From positions 186,001 to 250,000 of the forward strand of contig JALIZF010001533.1 in assembly GCA_029948255.1 (NCBI GenBank): a stretch of DNA of 64,000 nt, read 5' to 3'. Positions within the stretch are counted from its first letter, which is position 1. Every line of letters starts with the position of its first letter. This DNA is from Telmatactis stephensoni (taxonomy: Eukaryota; Cnidaria; Anthozoa; Actiniaria; Isophelliidae). The notes under the pieces are model-generated. The model had not been told where the DNA came from. It saw nothing but the letters and a program-made list of their open reading frames with translations, and did no database searches. The position numbers and the translations under genes were made by a program. Below are positions 1 to 13,000 of the stretch, piece after piece.

Positions 1-60
1 GAAAGATAATATAAGTACATTGTTAATAGTTCCATCGTGAATTTAACCCGATTTAAGGGT
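1..60 (-). other. Intron 12 of channel copy A, just upstream of its missing last exon
   Basis: The first ~45 bases align with 17308-17355, the sequence immediately preceding exon 13 of copy B. Exon 13 of copy A therefore begins a few bases left of base 1. Confidence 0.75.
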
Positions 61-61
61 G

Positions 62-145
62 GCAAGGGTGGCGTAGAGGTTCACCGCTCGCCTTTCACCG
101 CTGTGGTCCGGGTTCGATTCCCGGATCGGGTGATACGTGGATTGA
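62..145 (+). repeat. tRNA-derived SINE head fragment
   Basis: tRNA-like sequence with a recognisable B box (GGGTTCGATTCCCGG at 110-124) and an A-box-like start (GTGGCGTAGAGG). It lies in an intron of copy A and is absent from the matching intron of copy B. It is not a folded, functional tRNA. Confidence 0.5.
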
Positions 146-585
146 GTTTGTTTGATGTGTTGTTCTCTCCTTTGCCATGAGGGTTTTTTTCTCCGGGTTC
201 TCCCGCGGTTTTTCCTCCCCCAACAAAAATCAGCACGTGAGTTGAGTGATGTATGTAGAGTATATCGCAAACATATGTTGTCGTTCGCGCAGGCTTCCTG
301 TGTCTCTACTATTGGGTTTCCTGTTTACCGAAAAGCTAGGTTTCTAAGCCAGTTTCAAGATGGTGGACAATGTGATGTGTTTCATCGCTACAATATCTGC
401 AAGGTTTGATGGAATTTTGACAGTTTGAGGCTCAAAATTGCAGGAAAATCAACAAAAAACAAATCTACGTGACTTCCAAATAAGGTAATGCCTGCTCAAA
501 TATGGAATACACTTTATGGCCGTGCGAACGACAACTTTTTATAGAGATATTTTATAGTAGTAGGAAGTAGTAGTGAGTGTGGAGT

Positions 586-660
586 GAATGACACTGAAAA
601 GCCCCTTCAGGGGAGTGTCAATTTAATATATTTATCTATTTATCATTCATTAATTTTTGG
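586..660 (+). mobile_element. LINE 3'-end-like fragment
   Basis: The stretch CACTGAAAAGCCCCTTCAGG followed by a GTGTCAAT tail matches in layout the sequence before the (GTATT)n tail at 18220-18256. It is probably a 3' end of the same non-LTR family. It lies in the enlarged intron 12 of copy A. Confidence 0.35.
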
Positions 661-1429
661 CTTAGATTACGTTTACACTATACACGAAATGTTTCCGGAT
701 TCATAAAACTTACCGCGGATACAACTGAATTTTCAGCAGGAAACAAAGTTTCCTGACTTTCTTTTTCGGATTCACTGAATCTCCGGATACGCCGCCAAAC
801 CGGATCGATTATCTAACCGCGGGCAGATTCGTCGTTCTGTGTGTAACTCAGGAATCCGAAACATTTTATATCGGATTCATCATTGTGTGTGTAAACGGGT
901 AAATAAGTCCGCAACTAAAATGTCTCGGATTCGTTACGAATCTGGAAACCTCTAGATTTGTTATAAAACCCTTTGACCCGATTAACTCTCTCGTATCGGC
1001 TGCTCGCGCAGCATTTCTTATATTCTCCCTTTTTGCTTATATTTTCTTCACTGCAAAAACGCGTGAGTAAATATACTCAAAAACTTGAATAAATCGGTGC
1101 ATCTACAGTAACTCACTTATCCAAGTAAATTTACTCAGTTATTTGAGTAACTACGAACCCTTTACTCAAATAGCTAAGTAACTGCGTACGCTTTACTCAA
1201 ATAACTGAGTAAATTTACTCGGAAAGTGAGATACTGTGGATGCACCGATTACTCTCGCGTTTTTTGCAGTGTTCTTCTTTCTTTTTTCTTTTTCTACCTC
1301 TTTTTGCCTTTCGCTTTCCGCCTTTCGCCTCTCTCTGTGCAACTTTTTTACTTTCCTTATCTTTTATTATTTCCTATATAATCAAAAAATATTTCTTTCT
1401 TTGCTCTCATGTTTCCGTCAATGCCTTAC

Positions 1430-4400
1430 CGTATAAGCTTCTTCGTAAATTATCTTCTCCAGCGAAAGTTCTTCATAAAATATTTTGAGTCTTATAAAAT
1501 TATCTCTGCAATAAAGGAAACAAGGATGTGATTTCTTTGGTCAACTTGTATAAAAAATGTTACGTTTAAAAAGGAAAAGAAAGAATAGAAAGAAAAGAAA
1601 AGAAAAGAAAAGAAAAGAAAAGAAAAGAAAAGAAAAGAAAAGAAAAGAAAAGAAAAGAAAAGAAAAGAAAAGAAAAGAAAAGAAAGAATATAGAATAATA
1701 GAAGAAAAAAGAAAGAATAGAAAGAAAAGAAAAGAAATGAAATGAAATGAAATGAAAAGAAAAATTATACGAGAGAAAAGAAACGAATAAACTCGTAAAA
1801 TTTGGAATAATACAAATTCGTGTCAAATTAAGAATCACTAATAATCACAGATTCTGACTCCAAATGTTCGTAATAGCAGAATTCCACATAAATTACTGGG
1901 TTAATTTGAAATGTCAGGCATTACCCAAGCCGATGCTTATATCCTTTAGCGAATCTCCATCGATATTTTTGCAACATATAGTTCTGAAATCAAATATCAG
2001 AATGTTATTTTATTTTGTTTATTGGCCGAAAGGGACTGGAAACAGGAAATGTACAATACAGCCATTCCTTTGAAATCACTCTATATGCAAAACTGATTGC
2101 TGGATATTGTTTAGCACGATCCTGACCGTGCTGCGATGTAACTATGTCTTAAAAAATAGATTTGGTACAGTCATCAGTAAGAAATGTGGAGTATTTTGCT
2201 TTAACTGGTCCGAAATGCACCCTGGGACCCACAACTGGGCTCCTGTTACCAACCTCGTTCCCAGGCCCTTTTCCTTTCGCTTGGAGCCCCTCCAAGCGAA
2301 GGGAAAAGGGCCTGGGATCGAGGTTGCTCCCGTTACGTTTCGTCAATGGGTAGAGCACATTTTGTATTACTGTGAAAACGGCATCGCACGCGGTCTCGGC
2401 ACGGTCACGGTCACGGCACGGCACGGCGCGGTTACGGCAGGAATTTCGAATGTTTTTATAGACAACACGGCACTGACACGGTCACGGCACGGCGCGGTCC
2501 GTTTCACACTCATACGAAATCTACTCTATCTTGGAAACTCCACGCTACTAAAAGAGATTTAGCAAGCGAATGGCAACCAGGGTATCCCAAATGCGAATTA
2601 AGGACTGAGAGTATAGGTGAACGATTATAAAAGGGTCGACCTGTACTGTCAGAACGAAGCTTCTGATTTGTTGAAATTTGTTGAAAACGGCAAAGTAATT
2701 ACTTACCAGGAATTTAAAGGACCACTTCGCGTTGGAAATGGTGTATCTAAAACGATTGTCCCTAGAATCAGAAGTTAAAATGTTATCTTTATCATCCCCG
2801 GGGAACCAGGGCTTTAGGGGAGGGGAGGGAAGGGACGCCGCGGACTCCCAAGGATAGTCTTGCATTACACGTTCGACACAATTATGAAAGTGATGTCATA
2901 GACAATATTGGACGGGTGTGATAGCAATATGATATGATTGATGATGATGATGATGACAAGTTTGACCGATACTCATCAGGTGGACATCAGATGGTACCCT
3001 GGGGGGAGGGGGCAAGGGTGTCAGACAACAGAGTGACAGGGAGGTGGGAAACGCATTTTTTGGAGATTTTAGTAATGGTTAAAAGTGCGAAAAACTAGCC
3101 CCTTGTACAAGTTTTGATTCAAACGTTCGTTTTGGATCAACACTCAAATTCTATCTTTATAAGTTAGAAATTGATCTATAAGCTTGAACGTAAAGAATTA
3201 TATGAGCAATGGGTGAAAGAAGGCCTAAAACTCATTTCGATCTATATTCTTTGCAGCTCGTCTTGCAATGGTGTTGCGAAACAAGCTGCGTTAATTAAAC
3301 GCAACGCAGAAAAAGTTGCTGCAATAATTGAACTAGCAAACAATGATTTTGTGCTATGCAGGATATGTTACACGCTGCAGTGGTTTGTTCAACGTGTTTC
3401 GCAGCACCATAATGCAAGACTTAGCTACATTAATTAAACATTTTGGGCGCTCATTATTTTTTAGTTAGCTGTATTCGCACCTCCTCGTCACTTACTACCT
3501 GAGGAGGAGTGGTGGGGGTATAAAATAAAGTGAGGGGGAAGGGGGTGTGGTGGGGGTAAAAATATAGTGAGGGGGAAGGGGGTGTGGTGGGGGTAAAAAT
3601 ATAGTGAGGGGGAAGGAGGGTGTGGTGGGAGAAAAATATAGTGAAGGGGAAGGGGTGTGGTGGGGGTAAAAAATAGAGTGAGGGAGAAGGGGGCGTGGTG
3701 GGGGTAAAAACTAGAGTGAGGGGGGAAGGGGGTGTGGTGGGAGAAAAAATAAAGTGAGGGGGAAGGGGGTGTTGGTGTGGGTAAAAAAATAAAGTTAGGG
3801 GGAAGGCAGTGGTAGTAGGGCGTAAAAACAGGGGGTGGGTCTGGGGTGTGTCACACAATCATGATATTAGCAATGATGATATCGTGTTGTGTATATTCTT
3901 AAAACGTACAGACAGGGGTGAGGACATTTCCGTGCGCATTCTCTGCCTTTCTCTTGGTAATGTCCAAGTACTTCACCTAAACATTCCTCTGTATGGAATA
4001 ATACGCTATTATCAGTATGCTAGTGAACAAGATTATGCATATAATATATAAATATATATATATACTAAAATTCTAGACTCGGGGAAAATAATTACAGATA
4101 GCTAGAGATATTTCGGCGGTTTCACATTGTCTTCATCAGTCAAATGTTATAGGCCAATAATGAACAGGGTCCCCTATACCTTTTGCGTGAAACGTGAATG
4201 GCTGATTTATTTTGACTCATCTAGGTCTAAAATCTTTTTGCGTCCACGTGAAAGCAACTTTTGATGTTTTTGTGAACGTGAAAGAGATTTTTGAGTTATC
4301 CGTGACACGTGAAAAGACCAAATATTTTTGCGTGATTTCATTTAATTGCATAGGGGTACTAGGGGACCCAGAATGAAGTCAAAGGAGAATGTCATAAATC

Positions 4401-7400
4401 CCTTGGGAGTTCATAAGCATTGTCTCTATTCATTGTAGGTTTCCTGTGTCTTATGGCAATGACTTATCGATGTACTGATCTTCCCTGGGAGTATACTCGT
4501 GTCTGATTGGGGTCGATGGTGCGTCCGGTATCCTGAATATGCTGGAAGACAGCTGACAAGTTTCCGGTTAGGGTTTCTTTTATACGAGTTCCTAATGGTC
4601 GATCTGGCGGTGTTCACAATCTTGACAGTTAATGTGGTATACCACTCCACACTAGCTTTTTGACAACTTCGGTCTTAATTTTAACATCATTTAACGCTGT
4701 TCGTTTAAAGATTTGCTCATGTTCGCGCTAAAACATGACTATTATTTTGAATTTGTGTCCCGTCAATTTTTGATAACTCTGAAACAAGGCTAACGTTAAA
4801 ATTCAGGTAACGAGGGGGACGTAAGGATTTGCGGTGATGCGTTTTTGCGGTTATTTGTTATTTTAAACTGCGGTTTTGCGGTTTTTGACTTACGCGATTT
4901 GCGGTTTTGGGGATTTTGACGATTTTTATTGCGGTTTTTTCTCAATTTTCTTTGCGGTTTTGCGGTTTCCATACCCCCCTTACGCGCCCCTCCATAACCA
5001 AGCTGATTGAGTTCAGTCGAGCCAAAGCTTACTTACCTTGTTCCTCGCTGTCACAAGACGAAGCATTTTTGTTAGGAAACCTGGTCTCTGAACAATTACA
5101 ATTTTTACGCTGCTCAGAAGCTAGGCACGAGTTCCTGCACGTCTGAAACATAATCACGTGCACACATTGAGGAATGGAGCACATGCGCATAGCAACATAA
5201 CATGTCTTTTCACTAGTGACATAAGCATTAGCACAAGCAACATACATAGACTCAGTAATGTACTGCTCATTAGCAGTGCTTGTCTTTTCACTAGTGACAT
5301 AAGCATTAGCACAAGCAACATACACAGACTCAGTAATGTACTGCTCATTAGCAGTGCTTGTCTTTTCACTAGTGACATAAGCATAAGCACAAGCAACATA
5401 CACAGACTCAGTAATGTACTGCTCATTAGCAGTGCTTGAGCAGCAAGTGATAACATCTGCGCATGTCTCCAACTTCTATTGTCTTGGACAAATTTTTAAA
5501 GGACAATTTTTAGCTGTTCATATCTCTGCGCTCGAATGTAATGCTCCGAAAAACTTTGGGGAGACTATGTACGACTCTATTTATGAGAGAGGTAGCCCTA
5601 AGCCAGGTGAAAACCGTAATTGAGGCCATTTCCGTCCTGCGGCTCGCGCATACTCGTCATGTTATGCAGTACATTACTGAGTCTGTGTATGTTGCTTATG
5701 CTTATGTCACTGGTGAAAGACAAGCACTGCTAATGAGCAGTAAATTACCCAACAGCGATATAAAAATGATTGGTGTATAACCTTACCAGTACTGAATAGT
5801 CGACATAAAATATCTTCTTGTAAATATCTTCTGTACTAAAATGACCATCGTTGCTTGGTACACAGCTATTGTTTCCATAGGGGTCAACACGATGGGTATT
5901 TATCTGGAAATAATTGATTGTTGATCTTTAGATACGAGTATGATGATGATGTTGGTGATGACGATGATGACTGTGATGATGCTCGAGGACTTTATTAGAA
6001 TTACCTGGTTGCACGTTCTACGAGGGCGTGGTACATACCCAAGGAGTGGGCCACAAAGGGCACCAGAATTCACTTACCCGTCGAACTCCAACAGAGGTAG
6101 AGAAACCTGGTGGAACACTGAAGCCTTCATCGAATGGGAATGGCATCTTTCCTTGGTCAGTTAATACGACTCTGACTCCTGCTTCTTCAGTGAATGGTAG
6201 GTATTGACCTTGGCCAATGTCTATCATTATGTCAAGACCTTAAGGTAAACAATGAGGAATTATTACCCAGTCCGGGCCCTTTGCATAAAGCTACTAATAA
6301 TATACAGATACACCCTTTGCCTCGCTTTGGCTCAGTAAAACAAAACAATCACCTAACCATGCCATTGTTTAGGTGCACCAAAGTGAGGCGAGAGGTGTAT
6401 CTGCAAATGATTAGCAATATTCTGCAAAGGGTCTTTACTTAGTCTATGGATGCTGCTTTTGATTCTACGGCTTATCACGTTAAATTTGAAAACCCCTATG
6501 CCCTTTCAATTTATTTAGTGATTAATAATAATTTATTAACTTATATTGTGCAGATGTCAATATGGTATTTTCATATGCGACAAAAATGCTACAAATCTTT
6601 TTCCTACTATGTTTTTTAATTGTCTTTCTCATGTTTGGGGGTTGAAGAACCCTGAGTGTTGTTCTACAGTCTTGTTGCCTATTATGAGTCAAGGAATTAT
6701 TAATATCATCTAGTCAGTGCCTTCGTTGTCTTCCTCTTCATATTCGCTTGTTGCATAAACAATGTTAGTTTACGTTGAGTTCTTTGGAACTTCTGGGGAA
6801 TAGATTCGTTTGTTCTGTGCTCGATCCACTTTATTCCTAGGATTTTTTCTTTTTCAAACATCTCGAAGGCTTCGAATTACTTGACATAACTTTTATGTAT
6901 GACTTTCCGCACCATGTATTACGATGGACCACACCAGTGTCCTTTCTCTTCCCTTGGGGGTGGGGGTAGGGTGGCCCGCCCCAGCCCTGCCCCACCCTCA
7001 AGCGGAAGGAAAAGGCCTGGAAACGAGGTTGGTAGCAAGTCGCTCATTTGAACGTTTACTCGGCGGGCTTTCGATCCGCCCGGCTGAGCATGCGCGGTAA
7101 AGAACTGTCTGCATTTCGTAACGACGAAAAACAAGAATGATTTTTACGACTCGGCTGGTTACGCCCGAAGAGTAATCAAAATAGTTCAAGTTCTAGCTAA
7201 TTTATGGTATGCGTACCAGATTAAGAATGTCATATTGTACGTGGGCATATCCATATTAGATTGAAATTATAGTTTCATCCACGGTACAAAATAGATTTCT
7301 AGCGTGGTTGAAACTATAATTTAGTAATATGGTATACGTACCATCATACGGCCCTGCTTTATCAACTGTAAGTACTGCTTGTCTCTTCCCTTTTTTTGAT

Positions 7401-9996
7401 ATCCCTGAATTAAAGGTGTAACAGTTGCCATATTTCCAGTGCCAAAAGTGCCTCCAAAGATTCTTGAGTGGCCTGCCTCAACCAAGAAGCAAAGGAGATT
7501 AAACACTACTAGCTACGCCCCACTAATCAGGAATCGCTTCAGTATTCACTTGCTGGACTTTCGACAGTTGCCCTTCCTCCCCCTCCCCTTCCCCCCTCCC
7601 CCTACCTGCCAGTAGTTTGTAACGAACGAAAGAAACTGTATTTTGTGACTAGTATTGAAATTATTCAGACTTACCAAGAGGAAATGATCTTACCCTGAGT
7701 TGCATTTTAAACCAGACCATGTACAATCAACGATCATATCATCCAATGTGTAGCCCCAACGCCTTAACTGGTCACTAGGTGTCTTACTTATTACGTTGTC
7801 AACCATCTTAGTAATCATCGCACGTCGATCAGTTTTAGCCATTTGTAACAATTTCCTTAGTTGCCCTTTGGTTTTCGTTTGCCCTCCCTTAAACCGCTTT
7901 TTCCATCGGTTTTTCGGTTTCCCCTTTGCCTTTCCCTTTTTTCCTTTTCCTTTTCCATTAACGGACCCCACAGGCTTTGAGTTTTTCTTTTTCTTTTTCT
8001 TTTTCTTTTCGTTCGGCTCCACATCGGGTTTCGTAATAGAACTTGTCGCGTCCTTTCCCTGAGATAATAACAATAACCACATTTAGATGATTGGAAAACC
8101 CTAGCTAATTAATTCTTTATTGAAATGAAATGAAAAATAAACGATAAAATGCTCAAAAGAATCCGAACCCCCAGGCGGGCATAGAACCCACGACTATCCA
8201 TTGAATTATTGTTTGGATGGCGGAACCACGGAAGGTGGATCGGTTGGTTACGTACCCTTATTGTGGCTGCAACAATAATCCTTGCAAAACTAGTTTTCCT
8301 TAAAAGTAAAATACTAGCAAGAGACCATAATACTAAGGGAGCGAAACTCAGTATTGATGTCTGTGCAATGTTCGCGGCGACTAAGGCTATTTTTAGTTAC
8401 TTCAGCATCGCGCGCGCAAGGTTCTTCAAAAGCCGAAAGCAAAAGATCCCGTCCGCGCGCACATCAAAAATCAAATTCTATTGTTTGAGTGCGCGCGCGA
8501 TGACAAGCTTACTAAAAATAGCCTTAGTCGCCGCGAACATTGCACAGACATCAATACTGAGTTTCACTCTCTTACTAAAAATAGCCTTAGCCGCCACGAA
8601 CATCGCACAGACACATCAATACCGAGCTTTGCTCTCTTAGTATTATGGTCTCTTGATACGTACTAGGTAGCATTCAGGACCCTTGAATTAAGGTAATTCC
8701 CTTGAAATAGAAGGAGAAATGTCATTTCCCCCCAAACTTTGTGTAATTGTTCTTTTCACATGGACGTTTTAAATACTTTAAATATAAAAGGAGGGGTCGC
8801 TATTCTCGTTTTCATGCTACTTGACTCAAAATATGACGTAATACGGCTTCAATTACTGATATGGCTGTAAAACCGGATGCCCAATAAATATAGCCCCTTT
8901 TCTTGCAAAAAGTACGAGTTTTAGGCCGGCAAAATACAAAGGTAAACCGTCATTACAGTCGCTAAGCTAAGAAATGAATCATGTTCAAGTAATATTATAC
9001 CAATATGCGTAGCCTTATTGTGAAAATATGGAACTACGCGCGTTTGGAAAATCGTTCTCAAATCAAACCCTTGAGCTATTTTCAACTATGCCATTTTTTC
9101 ATATTTTGTAAGTGAATGCTCTATAGTCGTCTGAGTTTATTTTGAAATAAAAAATGGGGGTAACCATTCTCGTTTGCGAGATATTTCAGTAAAACATGCT
9201 TATAATAAGGCTTAAAAACGACGTTTTTCCGAGAGAGGACTGGGACGGCATTCGCAAATATCACTATCTATTGATCCAAAGTTTCAAAAAAAAGTCGAAA
9301 TTGCATGTTTTTAACTAGCGTTATTACACGTACCCTGAATGAAAATGCTCACAAAGTCGTAATTCTGCATGTGCTTTCCGAACCATGCACAGAAAAGTGC
9401 GCAGTGCAAAACAATGGAATTATCTTACTAAGTCCGTTTAATTAATATTCTATGGACGAAAATAAGAGTAAAGGCATACAAGTTTTGTTTGCATTAATTG
9501 ACTTACCGTTGAGTCATCATCAGTTTTAAGATCCATTAACTTGTCGAAGAGTTTTCTGGAAATGTTTGATAATTTCAAGGGATTTTGATTACAGATTGTT
9601 ACTGCTGGAAACACTAGAGACTATAAAGACAAAAAATAGCTATAGTGAGTTAGTAAGTCAGTCAGTCAATTGGTTAATTCGTTACGTTGGTTAGGCGACA
9701 TTTCATTGGTTTGGATATTCTTTAATTAATCGATTAATTCATTTATCCATCCATCAATCCATCCATCAATCCATGCATCCATGCATCCATTCCTTCATTT
9801 ATTCCTTCATCTATTCCTTCCTTCCTTCCTTCCTTCCTTCCTCCCTTCCTTCCTTCCTTCATTCATTCATTTACCTTGTATTCATGCATTCATTTACTTA
9901 GCTGAATATCTCCTATATATTGAGATACACATACACTGCTCTGACTGTCTGTCTGTTTGACTGCCTGACTAATTGAATGAATGACTGACAGACCGA

Positions 9997-10074
<78 letters not shown>

Positions 10075-13000
10075 TGACTGACTTGTTGTAATATAATAGA
10101 TGGATGCTTTGTGATTCAATTAATCTCACCTTTTCTTGGCTCACTTCTACTCTTGATAACACAGGTTTATCCAAAAAACGCATCAGTAACTGCCCGGACA
10201 TCCAAAACATAACCCCATACACCAAACACACACTCAATATCCACAGAAGGCGTCCCCAATAACTCTTGGCAGCGGATATCTTAGCAATGCCATGCGCACT
10301 GGTTGAGGAGGCAAAATCTCTTAGAATTGATGAAAACGACTGGTTTCCATTTGAGTTACTGACCGAACTAGAATTTAATAACAATGAGCTTTTATCAGGT
10401 ATTTTTAAATTCGTAAAACAGAAATAGAATTACCATAGCTGGAAAGAGCATATTAAAATTAGCAAGACAGTGAAGTTTGAAGGAATTAAATCAAAAACTC
10501 GCGAGAATATGAATTTTTGAAAAGTGTGAATTTGTAAGAAAACCTTAGCCTCCTCCGCAGGCAACTCATGGGCTTTCTTTACCCTTGGGTTTCCTTTGTT
10601 ATGCTGAGGAGAGGGCCTCCAGTCTTTCTCGTTCGTTTGTATTCCAAAGGAAACCCAAAAGAGTTGCCTGCGGAGGAGGCTAGCATCTCTTGTCTACCAG
10701 CGAATGTTTTCATTCAAAATTTCGATTTTTGAAAATTCATATCTTCGTGAGTTTGAAAGTTACTTCATTCAAACTTCACAGTTTTACTAATTTTGACGTG
10801 CTCTTTCCAGCTATGGTAATTATATTTCTGTACTGTGACTTTTGGAATTACATGATAAAAGCTCATTAACCATTTTCTGTTAAAATAAATATGATAAAAC
10901 ATTTTTAGCACAATATAAAATTGCGCCCTTGGTTCAGAAATGCGTAAGTCTAGCCTGGAATTGCTCACTTGGAAACGAGGTTGCGCATGAGATAGGAGAG
11001 TTTGGGATAGGTGACGTTTGGGGTCACCGTGACGGACGCGTACAGTTATCGTGTCCTTACTATTCTGTACGGTTTATATATAGCTATTTCAATTAATGTT
11101 GTCGCTGAAAAAAAGCCTAAAGGCTAAAGCCATTCAAATATCTTTTGTGTACTAACAAACTTCTCTGTAGGCTATCTGAGAAATTAAGGAATATGTGTCC
11201 AAGTTGTAGAATTTGCAAACATTATACAGTGAGTTTCTTATTGTAATAATGTCACGGTGGAAAAAAAAATTAAGGATTCCGCTCTCAAAGCTTTAGGCTT
11301 TTTTCAGCGACAACGTTAATTGAAATAGCTATATAGAATCATTTGATAAAATGTCAAATTCCGACGATGTTTTCTAAGTGCCGTATTTACTCGTTAATGC
11401 GCGCGCCGCCCCGATTATAAACGATGGCAACGTTAGCTTACATTTTCAGCACAGACTCAGTATTGATGTCTGTGTGATGCTCGCGGTGATTAATTAAGGT
11501 TATTTTTAGTAATTTCGCCATGGAGCACGCCAGGCTCTTAAACAAAAAATTCAAAAGCTGAAAGCAAACCGACCCGTCCGCGCGCACGTCAAAAATCAGA
11601 GAGGGTCTTACGAGCGCAACGGCGAAATTACTAAAACTAATAGCCTTAAGGCTGAATTACACGGCACGATTTGTCGGCCCGATTCTACTATCGGGAGTGT
11701 GTCGGGAGAACAATCGTACGTGTAAATGGTCACCCGATTCAAACCCGACATCCACAAGATTGATCGACAGATTTTTCTGTGTCAGGCCGATCAATCTTGC
11801 GAATGTCGGGTTTGAATTGGGTGACCATTTACACGTACGATTGTTCTCCCGCTTATTGCGTAAGTATGCTATTGTGTTCTGTGATAAATCAATTAACTGA
11901 AGGGGAACGTAAAACCGCTTTACACCATCTTTCAAAGCTACAATCATTGCCAGTATTGTTGGCACGATATTGTCGTGATGCACGCGAAAAGTAGATGGTG
12001 ATGAGATTGGCTCCCCCCGTGCCCCCTTTACAATGTTGTTGTGAAAATCCCGACACCTACGACTCGGCAATCAGTTCGAAATACCTTTTATCTAGTAGCA
12101 ACATTGTACAGGGGGGAGGGGGGCCCAATGGCACGGTCACAATGTGTACAATTGTAGAAATATCCGTTGAATGCACATCGTGCCAACTAATTTTGGCAAG
12201 GATTGTAACTACGTAGGAGGTATTTTTTTCATAGATGATGAACACGCTACTTTTTAACTGTACGAGGAGCAAGGATGGCACAGTTGGTTAGTGCGCGACC
12301 TTCGGTGCGAGAGGTCCCTAGTTCGATCCCCAGTCCTGACCTCGCATCCTTGTTTCGACTTCTTTTCTTTCCGTGTAGCTTTAAGTAGCTTTAAATACCC
12401 TTAAAACGGAGCACTGATGGAGAGAGGGGGTTAAGAGCGCACCGTCGGCTTCCTGGAAGATTAGCTCAGCTAAAGCTAGGAACTACCGACGTTAAACAAG
12501 GTCCTTTACCTTTTACCTTTGCCTTTACTAATGCACAAGTTCAGTTAGAATTATGCATGGCTCCGACAAATGACGGGCTTAACGAGTTGAACATTCTGAA
12601 TGAGCCCCTTCTCCATGATTTTTGAAATGATTTATTCAATGCCATCAGTTTTGGACTGGGTTAAAGGGTAAAGGCTTTTGGCCATCGTCTGTTTACAGTG
12701 GAGTGTCTGCAGCAGCGTGAAAAAGGAAAGAAAGAAAGAAAGAAATTAAAAAAGAAAAGTAAAGAAAAGAAAAAGAAAAGAAAAGAATAATGACAAAAAT
12801 AAAAAAATTAAAACCTGCTGCGAGTTTTCAATGGGGAAGTAGATATTCAGGAATACATACATATTCTAATTATACACATTGCACAATATTTCTAATATAT
12901 GTATAATTCCATTTGTATTTTTCAACTTAAGTGTGGAAATAAACATTATTATTATTATTATTTCAAGATGTCTACCATCCCCAGTTCGTTTTCAAAGTAT

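Noticed and set aside
1557..1838. KRKEK- and SFLFF-rich open frames
   Set aside because: Translations of the (AAAAG)n tract.
2107..2562. 151-codon plus-strand ORF
   Set aside because: It is built from two inserted MITEs and has no counterpart in copy B.
3454..3858. 134-codon Pro/Thr-rich open frame
   Set aside because: It reads through the G-rich minisatellite in an intron of channel copy A; no start context, no conservation in copy B.
5158..5439. Open frames on both strands of the 78-bp repeat
   Set aside because: The repeat length is a multiple of three and lacks stops, so several frames stay open by construction. Not taken as genes.
5195..5440. CRISPR-like array
   Set aside because: Units are full tandem repeats without unique spacers, in a eukaryotic intron.
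9890..10384. 164-codon frame starting at 10384 as the channel N-terminus
   Set aside because: Its first codon is TTG and the first residues come from intron; a splice acceptor at 10368 joined to the 20-nt exon at 14743-14762 gives an ATG in both copies. The GRQA repeat at its end is the intronic CTGC microsatellite.
11657..12281. Overlapping ORFs on both strands
   Set aside because: They lie across fold-back arms and show no family motif or conservation in copy B.
12264..12340. A functional tRNA gene
   Set aside because: A and B boxes are present but I could not fold a proper cloverleaf with acceptor pairing, and the sequence continues as a SINE body found three times in the window.
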